Below are positions 14,501 to 26,462 of a stretch of 64,000 bases of DNA, piece by piece. The translations under genes were made by a program, and so were the position numbers. Within the stretch, counting starts at the first letter, position 1; each line of letters starts with the position of its first letter. The stretch is taken from NCBI GenBank assembly GCA_002946415.1, contig NJPS01000058.1, positions 186,001-250,000 on the forward strand, written 5' to 3'. This stretch comes from Rutstroemia sp. NJR-2017a BVV2. Lineage: Eukaryota > Ascomycota > Leotiomycetes > Helotiales > Rutstroemiaceae. Below the pieces are notes generated by a model. It saw nothing but the letters and a program-made list of their open reading frames with translations, made no database searches and was not told the DNA's origin.

Positions 14501-15682
14501 ATCATCCCCGACACACCACCCCCTGACTCCGACCCCGAAGAGGAGCTCCTCCCCCGCACCCCGCCAAACCAATATCCTAACACACCTCGTCCGTTCCCAG
14601 GAATATTCAACGCGATTCTCCTCTACCCACATATTCTCTTCGAACTTACATTGCACTTTTCCCCGCGCCAAATCGTCACGCTTTACTCGATCTCTTCTCC
14701 CTTCCATCGCCTCATCAACGGCCATCTAACTAGCATCGTCAAATCCTACGCCCGACACAACTACCCCGTATCCTACAGAATCTTCCCCCCACACCTCTAC
14801 CGTCACCTCTACATCCCCGACCCCAACCACCCCACGACAACCTCCCACTCCCCCTCTACATCCCAATCCCAATCTTCACCTCCCCCCATCACCCCTTCCC
14901 CGTCACCCCTCGTCCCCTCCCTCAAATACCTCCACCACCTCTCCCACCGACACCTCACCACCCGCAACATCCTCTCCCTTCTCTCCCGCTCCGGGCTCCT
15001 CCTCCCCCCCACCACATCCCTCACCCTTAAAAAACTCTGGTTCACCATGGACATCAGCACCTCCCTTCTCCGCACCCGCCTCTTCCACAACCGCCACTTC
15101 TGGACCGACACCGACCTCTACAACCTGCAATCCTTCATCGTAAAACTCGACATGCGCTTCAACGACCCCACCGACGGGCCCGGATCCGACGCTTTACGAA
15201 AACTCATGCTCGGGCAGCGGGGCCTCACACCTTTATACCGACTCCTCAGCCGGACGGGGTTTCACGGGTATTGGGAGTTGAAACAAGCGATGGTTCGGTA
15301 CGATTACGTACCATTACCCGATGCGGCGCCTATCCCCGCAACCGGTATGTTCGGGGTTCCAGCAGCGGAGCTGGGGCGCGGACATCTGGAGGGATGGGGT
15401 TTGGGGAGGAAACACTTGCTTCGCGGAGATGAGCTGGTAATGAGGGAGAGCGTGAGGAGAGAATTGGGGTTTAAGAATCATATTATGATGATGATGCTGT
15501 ATGGATATGTGGATTATGTGACGGGGGAGGATGTGGTTGTGGGGCGGGGGGACACGTATATTAGTGATGGGGAGGGGGAGGAGGATGGGTGGGAGAGGGA
15601 AGGGGCGGGGAGGAGGGAGTGGGCGGGGACGGGCATGAGTTTGGCGGATTTGGAGGGGTTGGTGAGAGGGGAGAGGAGGTGA
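11576..15682 (+). CDS. Large Gln/Pro/Ser-rich protein with F-box-like C-terminal domain
   Basis: Uninterrupted 1368-aa reading frame; the start is the ATG opening MNFGNGLGLSFG, preceded by CAGCAAA. I do not recognise a named orthologue. Residues 1 to about 750 are low complexity, rich in Gln, Ser, Pro, Asn and His. A poly-Ser run precedes an acidic stretch (SDSEEEDESLSQYPDW) near residue 760. A charged Lys/Glu region with KGKGK motifs follows. From about residue 1010 the segment beginning FNAILLYPHILFELTLHF, then PRQIVTLYSISSPFHRLI, looks like a fungal F-box-like helix set, and the final 300 residues are ordered and Leu-rich. Such proteins may act as SCF substrate receptors, but that is inference. 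The absence of introns over 4.1 kb contrasts with its neighbours. Confidence 0.75.
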   Translation: MNFGNGLGLSFGTDDEEQSPESEEPSNNPASIQPHGNGEPSSSATGVRESSQSDENDPDRTPRPNTYQNRSQLSSFNSSQSGAPSRSVNVQSQSSSDSQWTFGSIPSQQQHSRHSQNQSDADDNSRTPTQAQINAHIHGFLPSGQPFRSHHAQESDHSNIEFSAHSNDHLQPRNYAQMNAAQFQDQPSLFRPSSQSHSNSMHQQDALHSGFQQHARSSLEVPNQFRPHDNAASQANRSPFQPLLPAQMNARGPFQNSRDNQQVHPPQSFDPSQRMRFGGQASTGANPPFTNAFDQQRRHNILESSTHNHYQRVSGFPHTTLNASAIPQQNPTFQQAPPIVSPLMILPSQSSYPVPPILRSQRSPSFSINQASTPEAQGYRNDSVSHMNPTLRSNDTNNQPNPLFQRSSNQKSQSPWDKTPSQHENRHNNSTATPAWILPAPLASHGHASSFRHIQPTSAASQQPARPQAPFQMYHSHQMPQLPPFQALSRPMPSPSPQPALRAFGVSRNSDSVDDESPVLSKRKRASSVEEGVKKENQPKEESNNEQSGPVGPVNNYSLGRPAPPPEHPPFANPFRPPQNYSMSNQHSTQQQNHFPPFQTGAPQHPQSHSGYQNQTQAHGQSSFLRAPQLPPIQYQNSQPNHLTAAFPSTVPRLSHNNIHNQIPNQPPSHPHLPLLQPFQFLGVPGHLPPQASQPSFPRPAHHPQTPRHSHSTRAPRPPQHAHIPHVTQIPCPAPRFQDFNRLSFVSLRDASSSSSSSSSSSSDPSSSDSEEEDESLSQYPDWVIQALTNGPEIDQERQRKKEARHRAEMARKVKALLGREKVDEDNGEDSDEEINNMGKRKKESGDGLQTNIDHDMDEGIADDEGTEKTAKKWKGKGKAVDKSPEAGKKKTKGKGTTAQTSLEVGPRRWKGKEKEVESEPSTESITEPDLSQLMREFLGPDPSTTETPSTTQPSSAAPSTNPTILSEDELAAFGIIPDTPPPDSDPEEELLPRTPPNQYPNTPRPFPGIFNAILLYPHILFELTLHFSPRQIVTLYSISSPFHRLINGHLTSIVKSYARHNYPVSYRIFPPHLYRHLYIPDPNHPTTTSHSPSTSQSQSSPPPITPSPSPLVPSLKYLHHLSHRHLTTRNILSLLSRSGLLLPPTTSLTLKKLWFTMDISTSLLRTRLFHNRHFWTDTDLYNLQSFIVKLDMRFNDPTDGPGSDALRKLMLGQRGLTPLYRLLSRTGFHGYWELKQAMVRYDYVPLPDAAPIPATGMFGVPAAELGRGHLEGWGLGRKHLLRGDELVMRESVRRELGFKNHIMMMMLYGYVDYVTGEDVVVGRGDTYISDGEGEEDGWEREGAGRREWAGTGMSLADLEGLVRGERR

Positions 15683-17343
15683 GGTAGGGGAGGGAGGGGT
15701 TGTGAGGAGGGTAGTTTTCGATGAATAGATGCGAAGGGAGACATGGTGTGATATAGGGCTTGGACAATTGGGTAGTAATCGATATTAGTAAAAGCCCCAA
15801 TGATCTAGGAGCAAGTACTTACTCAATATCATTGTTGCCGGCACCAAAGTCTCTAGTATAACAAAGAGGAACTGTAATAATAGTATAGCACCAAAATAAT
15901 AAGCACAACATATATATCAAATCCGACACATCTCATAGCCGAAGCCAGAAGCAATACACAAAATCACAGGGAAAGTACACTAGCAAAGATCAGCTTCAAC
16001 CTTATATATTCGTGAAGTCAAGTAAGAACCTCCGCGCCTATCTACGAAATCCAGTTACCACCCACCTATACTCACAACTCCTCCTAAACCCACTACCGAC
16101 CATCCACTATCCACCAGCCACCGACCATTCGCAGAGGAGAGCAAAGTAAAGAGAGAGAGGAAAAAGATTGCTACAATAAAAAGGGGAAAATAAAAACAAG
16201 CTCCCACCCCTCCAACCAAAATACATCCCATTCCCGTCCGACCATCCATCCATCCATCCATCCGACCCCCCTTTATCCATCCCACCAATTTTCCCCTCCC
16301 AGCCCGCATCCGCATCCCGACGACCAAATCCGCAAACCCTTCTATGCCGCCCCAGTGTCCCCCCATATGTCCTGAAAGATTCCTTCATCCTAACCCCACT
16401 TTTTCCCACCGACCCAAACTAACCAACACACCGAAACCTTGCCTGCCCATAAAGCAAAATAGATTTCGACAGATTGTTTATCTTCGATGCTAGTATGTGC
16501 TTGATTCTTTTCCTTTCCTGAAAGACATGTTGAAAAGTGGAAGGAGAAAAGAATTGAGATAATCAACACAAAGGTACACAACGCAAGCAAAACAAAGATT
16601 AGCAACTTTCATCGCAGGTAGATCAAAAACAGGAGAACATCAAAGGAAATACAAGAAAAGCGCGAAAATAAAGAACAGGAAAATAAAATGAGAGAAAACC
16701 GCACATGCAGAAATCCTGTCCCTTATCAGTTTTGGAAAAAAACCCTTGTGCCAATATCCATCGCCATTGCCATGCTTTTTTGTTTTGTGACCGAAAATGC
16801 GCTTTCGTCAAATCTCATATACCAAGGTACGAGGAGACTAGGCCATCGAGATATTAGACAGAGAAGACCAAGGACCCCATCCAAACACCCACCCCGCATT
16901 AACGGCAGCACTCCTTCGCTATGCACCAAGCCCAGATCCAACCAATTCAAGTCGAAATCATTCCCTTTACGCACGGCAAGCATGTCGATCCGTTTTCCTT
17001 TGCTCGCTTTCCGTTTGCATCCCACAAGTCATATTCCCCAACCCGCATTAAATGAACTCCGCGCCCTCCAAACTCTGGTTCCATTTCAATTTCCCACATC
17101 GTAAAAAGATTTTCCCATCCATTTTCTTTATACCGCCGCAACCAACCCGACTACCCAACCTAAAACCCGCCCAAATATATGCGCTGATACCCCCTTTTTA
17201 ACCGCTGTAACAAGTCCACAAAAGCTCCGACCGATAAATGTCTATTTTTCAATTCGAACCCCGAAGCCGTCCTGAAATATAGTCACAAATGAAGAAAGTC
17301 GAAACATATAGGAGAAAAGGGAAAGCGCAGACTCCAATGCCAC
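15683..17343. other. Intergenic, convergent, with CCAT tandem repeat
   Basis: A 1.66-kb spacer between the 3' ends of the F-box-like gene and the Nrp1-like gene. It is pyrimidine-rich on the plus strand around 16020-16330 and includes five copies of CCAT at 16242-16261. No supported coding exon or RNA gene is seen; much of it may be the long 3' UTR of the Nrp1-like gene. Confidence 0.5.
16242..16263. repeat. CCAT tetranucleotide microsatellite
   Basis: Five perfect CCAT units plus a partial copy within a plus-strand pyrimidine-rich region of the convergent spacer. Confidence 0.85.
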
Positions 17344-19580
17344 CTAAGCTGGAGACTTGCTAGGAGCAGAGAGCTGAGCTGAGCCATTCTGGCGAGCATC
17401 ACCACTACCCATTGACAAGTTTGTCATTCCAGAAGAGAGGAATGCGAAAGGGTCGCTCTCGCCTTGATTAGCATAGAAGTTATTAGATGGTCCTGCAGAA
17501 GCTGGTCCATTGCTGGCAGACTGGAAAGCGGCTTCCGCTGCACGGCTATCAAAAGGGCCTGCAGAGTGTGCTCCTCCTGCTGGACCGAAGTGGGTGTTCA
17601 AAGATGGATAGGAACCCGTGGGAGCTCCAAGACCGGATGGAAGTGCGTAGGTGCTTGGTGGGCCACCGAAGTGCTGACCACCGTATCCCCCAGATGAACC
17701 GAACCCTCCAACAGCAGACGCGAAGGGACCAGGACCAGGGGTTCCAGCCATAGAGCCAGGACCCATGCTGTAATTAGACGGAGCGTCCATAGGAGAAGGA
17801 TAACCAGAGTCAGCAACAACTGCAGCTCCTGCACGACTCGCTCCACATCGCAAACAACTGACGTTCTTCGCGAAGTTGTGATATCCGCATCCTTCCGAAC
17901 CACATTTCCAGTCACCAGCACGGAAAGGAACCACACCACCACTACCTCCCATCCTTCCACCTCCGTGACCTCCCATACCTCCATGATGACCCATATGTTG
18001 TGGTGGGGGCATCATCGCTGGTGGGCCGTAACCATACCCTCCACCGTATCCTCCCATAGCATCACCTCCCGGACCAGCACTCATAGCTGGGAATGAGCAA
18101 CGGAAACAAGCGGTTCTGCGCTGGAAGTTGGAGAAACCACATGATGGACAAGTCCAATCTCCCGGACGAGGTCTGTTCTTGCTAGGTGGGAAGGGAGTAA
18201 GGATCTCTGCAGCACGGTCAAGAACACGACTGGAAGAAGGCGAAACCTCAATTGCCTTCTCGTTAAGAGCTCGTCCATTCATGCAAAGACTTTCGGCGGC
18301 CTGGAATGGTGTTAGACAGTGACCTCGAATATTAAAAAACTTTATGAGTGCAGGAGTAGGAAGGTGTAACAGTTTATCATAAAGCAAAAGTATGAACTCA
18401 TAGGTTGCAGAAACCACAATCTGGTGGGTCTGACATAACCTGCAATACAAGAAAAGATGTGTAGGAGAATTGGAGCTGACCTCTTCATGGGATGAAAACA
18501 CTGCGAATCCAGAACCCGTGGGCTTGTGTTGGTCCGGAGTTCGTAATGTCCAGAATGCGATGGGGCGACCACCAAACTGCGTGAACCAACTTTCGAGTTC
18601 GGATTGGGTGGTGTCATGGGGAAGTCCTGCCATATGCAGAACCTTACTTCGCTCCGAAAGGAAAGCCCGAACATCAGCACGAGCATCCATTGGTCGGGTA
18701 AGGACATCGGGATGCTCATGTGGAGGTTGTGACTTGCGAATCAAACCTCGGAGAACTCGAGCCAGTGTAACCGCCTCTTCCATTGCACGACGAGGCGAAG
18801 CGGGGGCAAGGGCCTGCAAGTGGAACGGGAGGTTGTGCTTGATTGGCGCACTTGCTTGTACAGGCTCAACTTCCAGGGCAGCACAGATGTTTGAGAGCAT
18901 CGAAGGACCGAATGGAAGAGATTCAGGGTGGTGTTGCTGCCATCTTTGGTATTCTGTTCGAAGGTCAAAGGTCCGAGAGTGTTGCAGATATGGGGGTAAC
19001 ACAACGGCTTTATCACGAGCTTCGCGGGGAAGTTGAACGCGAAGATCCCAGGAATCCAAAGTTACGAAAGAGAAGTCCAGGTTTTGAGAGGTGAGGTGTT
19101 CCGAAGCAAATGCATCGAAGCGGTTGATTGCATCGCGAAAGGTACCAGCAGTTCGAACGTGTTCCCAGGTGAGAGTAGTCAGGCTCGCTTTAAACATTTA
19201 ATCAGCACATATTATAAAGGATTCGTGCCATTGTTCTTCGAAGGATTGAAATCCATAATCTGGGGAGGGTGCTTCGGTTCGGCACTTACTACACAGAGGT
19301 GTAATTGGGGTATTGATGGGCTTGACGAGAACACTCTCCCGGTGGAGCTGTGAAAATTGAAAGATTAGCAATGTGTCCCCGCAGATGAATCCAAGCGCAA
19401 GCAGATAAGGATATATCTCACCTCATCACAAGTTTTGGCGTCAAGGAGAATCCATCCGAGCTCGATGACCTCCGCAGAATCCTTGGTAACATACACTCCA
19501 TGCTCATCACAGGTCGTGGCAACGTGAATCACAACGTAGCGGTCGAGGTTGCCCTGCTGGGGCTGGGTCGTTGTCGACAT
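17344..19580 (-). CDS. Nrp1-like RNA-binding protein: ERI1-like domain, RRM, two RanBP2 zinc fingers
   Basis: Probable cytoplasmic RNA-binding, stress-granule-type protein related to yeast Nrp1. CDS is complement(join(17344..18300, 18481..19187, 19290..19347, 19423..19580)) by phase reading, the first exon ending at 19422/19423; about 626 aa. Residues 15 to about 230 follow the ERI1/DEDDh exonuclease pattern (AEVIELGWILLDA, VKPINTPITPLCTSLT, FVTLDSWDL), but the ExoI motif reads HVATTC instead of DxEATC. An RRM spans about 253-340 (KVLHMAGLPHDTT, GFAVFSSHEEAAESL). RanBP2-type zinc fingers are at about 355 (GDWTCPSCGFSNF) and about 437 (GDWKCGSEGCGYHNF). Gly/Ser/Ala-rich linkers follow. The 180-nt intron 18301..18480 interrupts the RRM. 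Family is confident; exonuclease activity is unlikely. Confidence 0.85.
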
Positions 19581-22500
19581 TGTTTACTTGTAGAGGAGTA
19601 GAGTCGAATTCGCAAAAGGACGATCTGAGTAAGACTCGAGTGCTCTCTCGAGGGTGAAATGGGGGTTGAGGTAGTTGACGTGGGACCTCCAAAGACGAAT
19701 AGGAAGGTGAGGGAGGAGCTTCTGGGGGGGGTTAGGATTGAGGTGAGCAACGAGTGAAGGAGAGAAAAGAAGAGAAGAAAAAGGGTAAAAGAAAAGCCGA
19801 AAAGCTTTAGGTACTCTTAAATTTCAAACCTCCGAAAAGAGGATTTCGTGGTTAAGAGGAGAGACAAACGAAGAGGGGACGGGGTGGAAAAGAGGAAAGG
19901 AGGATGTGGAGCAAAAAAACTTGTGGTAGACAGCAAGTTGAAATTTGAGTCGCAGGGAATCTTAATTTTTAGCGGGACAAGAAAAAGAGTGTACGAGTAG
20001 CAGACAACTAGAGTCGCACAACACACAGATACACATAGACACACGGAGCAGAGCAACGATATGTACCAAGTAGCGAAAGAATAGGATATGTGATATATGG
20101 GTACAACAACGGAGTACATAGAAGGTAGCGCGGCATGATCCTGCTCTGCACAGCGAGTATTTTGGGTGGTAAACATTCAGGAATCGGTTAAACTGTTGAT
20201 TTCACTTCAAGATATCAGATGGAGACTGTTTACAAACATTACTGGCCACGGCTGCTTGATATTCACTGTTAACAGTCCGCTGCTGTATTCCTTCAATGGT
20301 ACTTGTGTCCCGCCAGGTATATCTGGCTCTTGTTTACACCTTCGATTGTTTCCCCTCTGTGAGTAACATGCGTAGGTCAATTCCCCCTCCCCTCTTCGGT
20401 AGAGAGTACTCGGACGTAGTTCTGAAAACATGTCTGGTACCAGACCATACTTCGTATCATTCAATATCACCCACGCTCTGTGCTGTCTCTGCCTGCCACT
20501 CTCTTGTCTCTGTTTACCTACCGTACCGTACAATCCTCGATCCGGATACCTCATTGCCCTTTTAGCAGTGGATCATACCAAGGTTCAAGCTGTTAGTCAA
20601 CGAACTATTGGCCTAACTCCGCTCCTATCCGGTCAACAAAGTGGTACTTGTGCGCAGTTGGAATCTCACCTCAAAGGCAGCGTGGGCAGGCCCCAGGTAA
20701 CTGCGGTTGTCGTTGAATCAGGGGTATTCAATATGAAGAAGGTATTTGCGGTTGCGTATCAAAGTTATCCAGGGTCTAAAACTACTGACTTGGGTGATTC
20801 AGATTCGTCTTCTAGAAGGAAGTAATGATTAATGAATCAATATATCTACGATACTATCTCCGTACGTGTCTCCTCACCCACCGGCATTACAAGAACTAAC
20901 TATTGCTCCGCCGAGTGCAAGCATCTTAACGCAGTCTTAATATATGTGATGTACTGCTACGCTACGCCGTTTCGGCCGACCACTCTTGTACACCTCGATC
21001 AGGAAGCTCAAGGGCAAAGTACCGGTAGACAAGACTTCTCTCCGCAGCCACATCTCATCTGCTAGTCAGCGGACTAACCAAACCAACAATTCTCGTCCGA
21101 CCTTTGTATTCATCTGCACATGCATAGCTCTATATATAGGTAGAAGGATATATATTCCGAACATCATATCACTATTGTAGCTTGTCGCTTGTAGCATTGC
21201 AGCCATCATATACTCGTCTCGTCTCCATTTATTCGACTCTTTTAGTCTGTCCACCCAGGTTTCTTCAAAGTGCCGTTACCGAGAGACACAAGGAGAGCAA
21301 GCCCCCGGGTTTGTCAAAGGTTCCACGATTCTAACATCCCAGGGCCCCCCCTACTTTGTCCATGAAGAAAACAACGGTCGGGTCGTAGGCCACACAAGCT
21401 ATACCCTTCTGAGCAGCTATCTTACCTTCTCTTACAGAGTCGTTATTTGTTGATATATCTTACCAAATCAGATGATGGCTCTAACTCCACACCTCTGGAT
21501 TGCCCCATAACTATCGTCCAAGTCGTGAAGCGAAAATGGGATCCACCACCTCCTCATAGCTACCGTAGCTGGCGTAGCTCACACAGCTTACAGCACACAG
21601 CACACAGCTCATAGCGCGAGGTCCTACTTCGTACAGAGTGCTACGAAACTCGTCTGTGAAGCTCTGAAAACATTGCCTGTGTATCCTGATTTCATGGCTC
21701 ATCCATGGTAAACACGATACACTGCGTGAAAGCCACGATGCTACGAGTCAATTCCTCGGTGATCACCAACCACTCCTCGGGCTTTCCAAACACAATCGGA
21801 CCAATCGGCATTTCTATTCTACGGTTGTGGGTGAGAAATGTAACGGCTCTACTTTATCTATAGGATGCTTAGCTGCCGTTGATTAATCAGCTGAGTTGTT
21901 CCACCAGCAAGCAACCTAACAGCCCGCCCGCACCAGCAGCGCCCTTTGAAAAAATCTAACAATGTACACCGTCTTTCAACAGACGTCTGCATTATACACG
22001 TACAACAATGTCAACCGTTCAAGTCCGGTTTCTTGCCACTTTTGATATCCAATGGACATGGAAGTCCATGCTTCAAAGAAGCCACGATACAACCAGCGGT
22101 CCTGCGGTGGATAATATAACCGGAAAAGGGTTTCGTTGCAGTGTGCCATCATGGAGATCTGTTGAGCACCCCTATCTGGAATCTGGATGGGTGGATAGAT
22201 GACCTAAATACATCATCATCGGTGGGGGTTCCATTTTTTATCGTCCCATCGTCCCATCGTCCCATGATTCTCATTCGCACGTTTCAGAAGTCTCTCTCTT
22301 ACCTTTCTTTCTCTTAACCTGGACACTGATTATTCTCCCACCGCTCCTCGTCTTTGCTGACAACGCAAATGTCCCAAAGAGTCGACGAAGCAGCATCCGA
22401 TAAAATGAGGGTGGCTGGGAACTTCATACTCGGGGATGCCATTCCGTGACCGCGACTTTGTTACTTTTGCGCATTGGTTCGAATACGGTTGGCCCATGAC

Positions 22501-25127
22501 CAATTTACCACCGGACGGCTATCTGCATATCCTCCGTATTCGTTGCCAGGAAACGGCACAAAACTCGGATCGGAAAATTTGGCCAAGGGAACAAGGAAAG
22601 AAAAGCAATATTAGCGCGATAGCCGCCTCATTTGATAGGAAAGTCCCCGTTAGATACTGCACCGCACGGTACGGTGGACGGTCAGACAAAAGAAAATAAT
22701 GATGGAAATGCAGAGATGCATACGAAGTCCTTCCGTACACAGTATTGTCTTTAACCCCTGATGATTCGCTGTTTTATCCTTTCTGGTTCGGCGTCACCTG
22801 GATTCGGGTTTGCACCGCTTTCCCCGGAAGTCGCTGATTCGACAATTCAGGCTCTTTATCGGCGACGCTTTTCAGTATCCTTGATATTTGATATTGATAT
22901 CTGACAGGTATCAAGGCATCAAGGATCAGCTTCCGGATGCTGGAGTTACTCAAAACATGGGGTATCGCATCTATGGTACAAGAATAGCACTAGCCTTAAC
23001 CAATGGGAACTGCGAATTCGACATGGTGAACGCCTCTCCATGACTTGGCCGAAACACAAATCAGCCATCTCTCCTAATCACGTCACTACACTTCTCTCCA
23101 GAGACAAAGAAGCCTATCTTGGCTGCGTTTCTATCAGAACATCATCACTTCCAGCCAACGACATGCACTTCAATCATTTCTACGTGCTACCACAAGTCCG
23201 AGTCAGATGTAGTCTTACCAAAGCGCAAAAGGTTAATTCCTCCACGGCCAATTATATCTGCTGCCTCTACATTACTTTTCATGGTGTTACTGGAATACCT
23301 TCGATCTTTCATTCATTGAAATCCTACGGAGCGGAGATCCTGTTCCTCCTGTACACGGGAGATGCATCGATGTCAAGTGATTGTTTTGAAAAGGAATCTC
23401 CGATGACGTTCCCATTCCCCAGAAACATCAACGCCATTCCGCTCGCTTGGTGATAGTTTGGCATATTGAAAAGTCAAAGTTTAATTATACATGAAAGGAT
23501 TCGCTTTACCATTCACAAGTGTGCATATGTTTCAACGATATCCCGAAAACTCAAACCTTCTGACTTATCGTTCTTCATGACTCGAACGGTGGAGAACACT
23601 GTCCGAACTCTTCGTTTCCGTCAAGTTCATGGGATGGACACATAGCCATTCCGATGCTGCATCAATTTCGTTCCAAAACAAACAGGTTTTGATATGTTTA
23701 CTTCCTCAAGAGAGTAATCATGATCCATAAAGTTGTAGTGGCCGTGCATTCTTTGGGCTGTGTGAAGTGCGCCAGATACCAAAGTTTTGCCATGAGAACC
23801 AGTAGATCTCAATCGCACCTCCCAGCAACTGTATACCTGCTGTGATCCTCACAACCCTTCGAAAAAGGAAGCTATGCGCTCTCTCTAAACCTTCCATGTC
23901 GTCGACACCTCGCCCTTTCCCACCATACAACAACATGTTCGTTACCCGGGTATCCCCTGTGTGAATAAACGTTGAAATGCAAACGGCCTGCGGATATTTC
24001 CCCGAACCCAATGAACGTCGAAACAGTTTACTGTATCTTGGATTATCCCTGTGAATTTCGAGCCACCGGCTCGGTCATATCTTCTTCCATCATCCTTGAA
24101 TGTTATCGTTTTTCTTTTCTTTTTTCTTTAATTTTTGCGACAAGGTGTACATGGGATATCCTGTATCATCTAGATTGTATACACGTCGCCAGGTCAACGG
24201 ATGTAGATTTGTAAGTTTGTTTTGGTGTTTTGACGATGAAAGAGGCTGAGTGACGGAGAGATAGGATAGCCTTACGCTGAATTGGGGTGTCATGATGGTT
24301 GTTACGATACGACAGCTTCACACATTGAAATCAAATCTCAGTTCGATCTATTTTGCATTATTGTCGTTTCTGGGCAAACATCGCTGTGTAGGTGTTGCAT
24401 CTAACGCAAAGCCACGATTGCTTCATTCGTATGCACTGCTTTATTTCTTCATCGATACTTAGGCGACGATAGGAGATGAGAAATTCTTGAAAGTCTATCA
24501 CCATGTGGTAACAATGAAGAAGTGGACATTCTGCCGGGTATCTGATGGATGATGAAAACGGCCAGTTCGCACGATCATAAAAGATACACACCTAACTTAC
24601 CCAAGGTTGTAGCAGCAGCAAGCACCTCTTTCACTTTACCTCTATACTTGAAGATGACAGCCACTCGAGCAGAGGATCTTTGCGTTGTCCAAGTCATGGA
24701 AAAGTTCTTTCTGACTGTCAAATTTACTGTATGTTGTTCCTCAATGCCATACAGCTCCCGTCATCCATCAATCATTCCGTCACTGTCATTCTCTCCATTT
24801 GCCACCATCACAAACACCATCAAAACTCAACTCCAGCTAACTCCAGCTAACTCCACTCACGAAAACTACTCCCCTCGAGTCCGTTCATCTCGTCATTGCA
24901 TATCGTATGCCAGTGACGGTTTTCCTGCCTACTCTGAAACAAGAGGAGGAGCGAGCGAGCGAGGTCTTTTTATACATACCTCTTTCCTCTCCCATATTCA
25001 CCTTAACCCATCCTATTGTTTCCCCGACCGTCAGATTCACTTCCCATGCGCGAGACTACATCCTTCCCTCCTTCCTATCTAGTTCCATTTCAGTGAATAC
25101 ATCTCTCCCTTCCCGCTCGTCTAATAC

Positions 25128-25136
25128 TATATAAAA
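25128..25136 (+). promoter_or_regulatory. TATA-like element in gene desert
   Basis: TATATAAAA follows a CT-rich tract and precedes no recognisable coding exon. It fits a core promoter for an unannotated plus-strand transcript, but sequence alone cannot show use. Confidence 0.35.
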
Positions 25137-26140
25137 CCCTCCCGCTTTGCTCTCAGACGCTCTCGAAGTATGCCCTGGAACGATTAGTCAAGATCCAGTA
25201 GGTCTATGCTGGTTTGCTTGCACTGTGCGTTTCCCTTCTTCGGTATCTCAGTGTGCCACTTGCTGACATGATGTGTCTGGAGTTGGGAAAGGAGAGCGGG
25301 GGGGAAGGGGGTTTAGATGGTGGATATGAAGGATTGATATTAGGGGGCGAGGGGGGTTGTCTTTGTTGTTGTTGTTGTGTAGTGTACTGCTGTTTTTGTG
25401 CGGTTTCCTGCTATCATCATAGAGCTACTATAGCAATTCCCTGCTGTTATTCCTACAGTCCATTCTATCGCCGTCACACTGTCACTATCCATTCTTCGCA
25501 TACCCAGCAGTATTCTTAACCTAAACTCCACCGCTCCTCACCTATCATCGCGAAAAAATCCACACGTACATGGAGTGGTGCCTCTCCTGCTTGCTATCTA
25601 CAGTACTCTCCCCCTTCCTCCCATGCTTCTCTTTTCCATCTTATACTTTCTGGTTTATGCCTTTCCTTATCTATCTACCCACTCAACCTCTACACCCTAA
25701 CCTGTTACTCACTCAACCTCTACATCCTGACCCCCCTTTCCTTCCCAAACCCCCCACATCCCCCCACGCGCCCAGTATCTAACTGTACGGAAATCTCCTC
25801 CACCCCTCATCTTACAGAACGATCAAAGACTGAACAAGCCCGACCGACCCATACATACATATACGAGAATCACAATACAGCGTCCCTCTTTTCGTCCAGC
25901 GGAAGGGAGCAAGCACGCAAGCACGCAGTCTCTAAACAAACCTTCTCGATCTTTACTTCCACCTTATCTTGCACTCAACCTCTCCACTCAATACCCTTGG
26001 TATTCTCCACATGGACCGTTTCTTCTCTTCCCTTCTCTTCCCTTCCCTTCTCTCCTCTTTCTTGCCGTATCAGTTGGACAAACTATAAATTCCCGAAAAG
26101 AGCAGAGAAGAATAAATTCAAACCACGGATGTATGAAATA

Positions 26141-26299
26141 ACTGAACTGAACTGAACTGAACTGAACTGAACTGAACTGAACTGAACTGAACTGAACTGA
26201 ACTGAACTGAACTGAACTGAACTGAACTGAACTGAACTGAACTGAACTGAACTGAACTGAACTGAACTGAACTGAACTGAACTGAACTGAACTGAACTG
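26141..26299. repeat. ACTGA pentanucleotide microsatellite, 31 copies
   Basis: Thirty-one perfect tandem ACTGA units (155 bp) plus a partial copy, without a single interruption. A frame through it on the minus strand would encode a QFSSV repeat, but there is no sign this is translated. The perfection suggests recent expansion. Confidence 0.98.
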
Positions 26300-26437
26300 T
26301 GTGTAGGTTGAACTCATGTTTAATCAAGATCTAGATCATGTAACTTGGATGGGAGTGAGGCGTTAGTAGGAAGAGGAAAAGAGAAACAAGAAAAACGAAT
26401 ACTTGTTGATATGATAACATGGGGGTTTGCTTATATA

Positions 26438-26462
26438 GTATGGTATGGTATGGTATGGTATA
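26438..26462. repeat. TATGG pentanucleotide microsatellite
   Basis: About four and a half tandem copies of TATGG in the spacer downstream of the SPC3 gene. Confidence 0.9.

Noticed and set aside
25214..25519. 101-codon frame after the TATA-like element
   Set aside because: Contains simple GGGGGA and TTGTTG runs and poly-Cys; looks noncoding.
25988..26327. Frames of about 70-110 codons encoding SVQFS/QFSSV repeats on the minus strand
   Set aside because: They come wholly from the ACTGA microsatellite, which is open in more than one frame, and have no other support.
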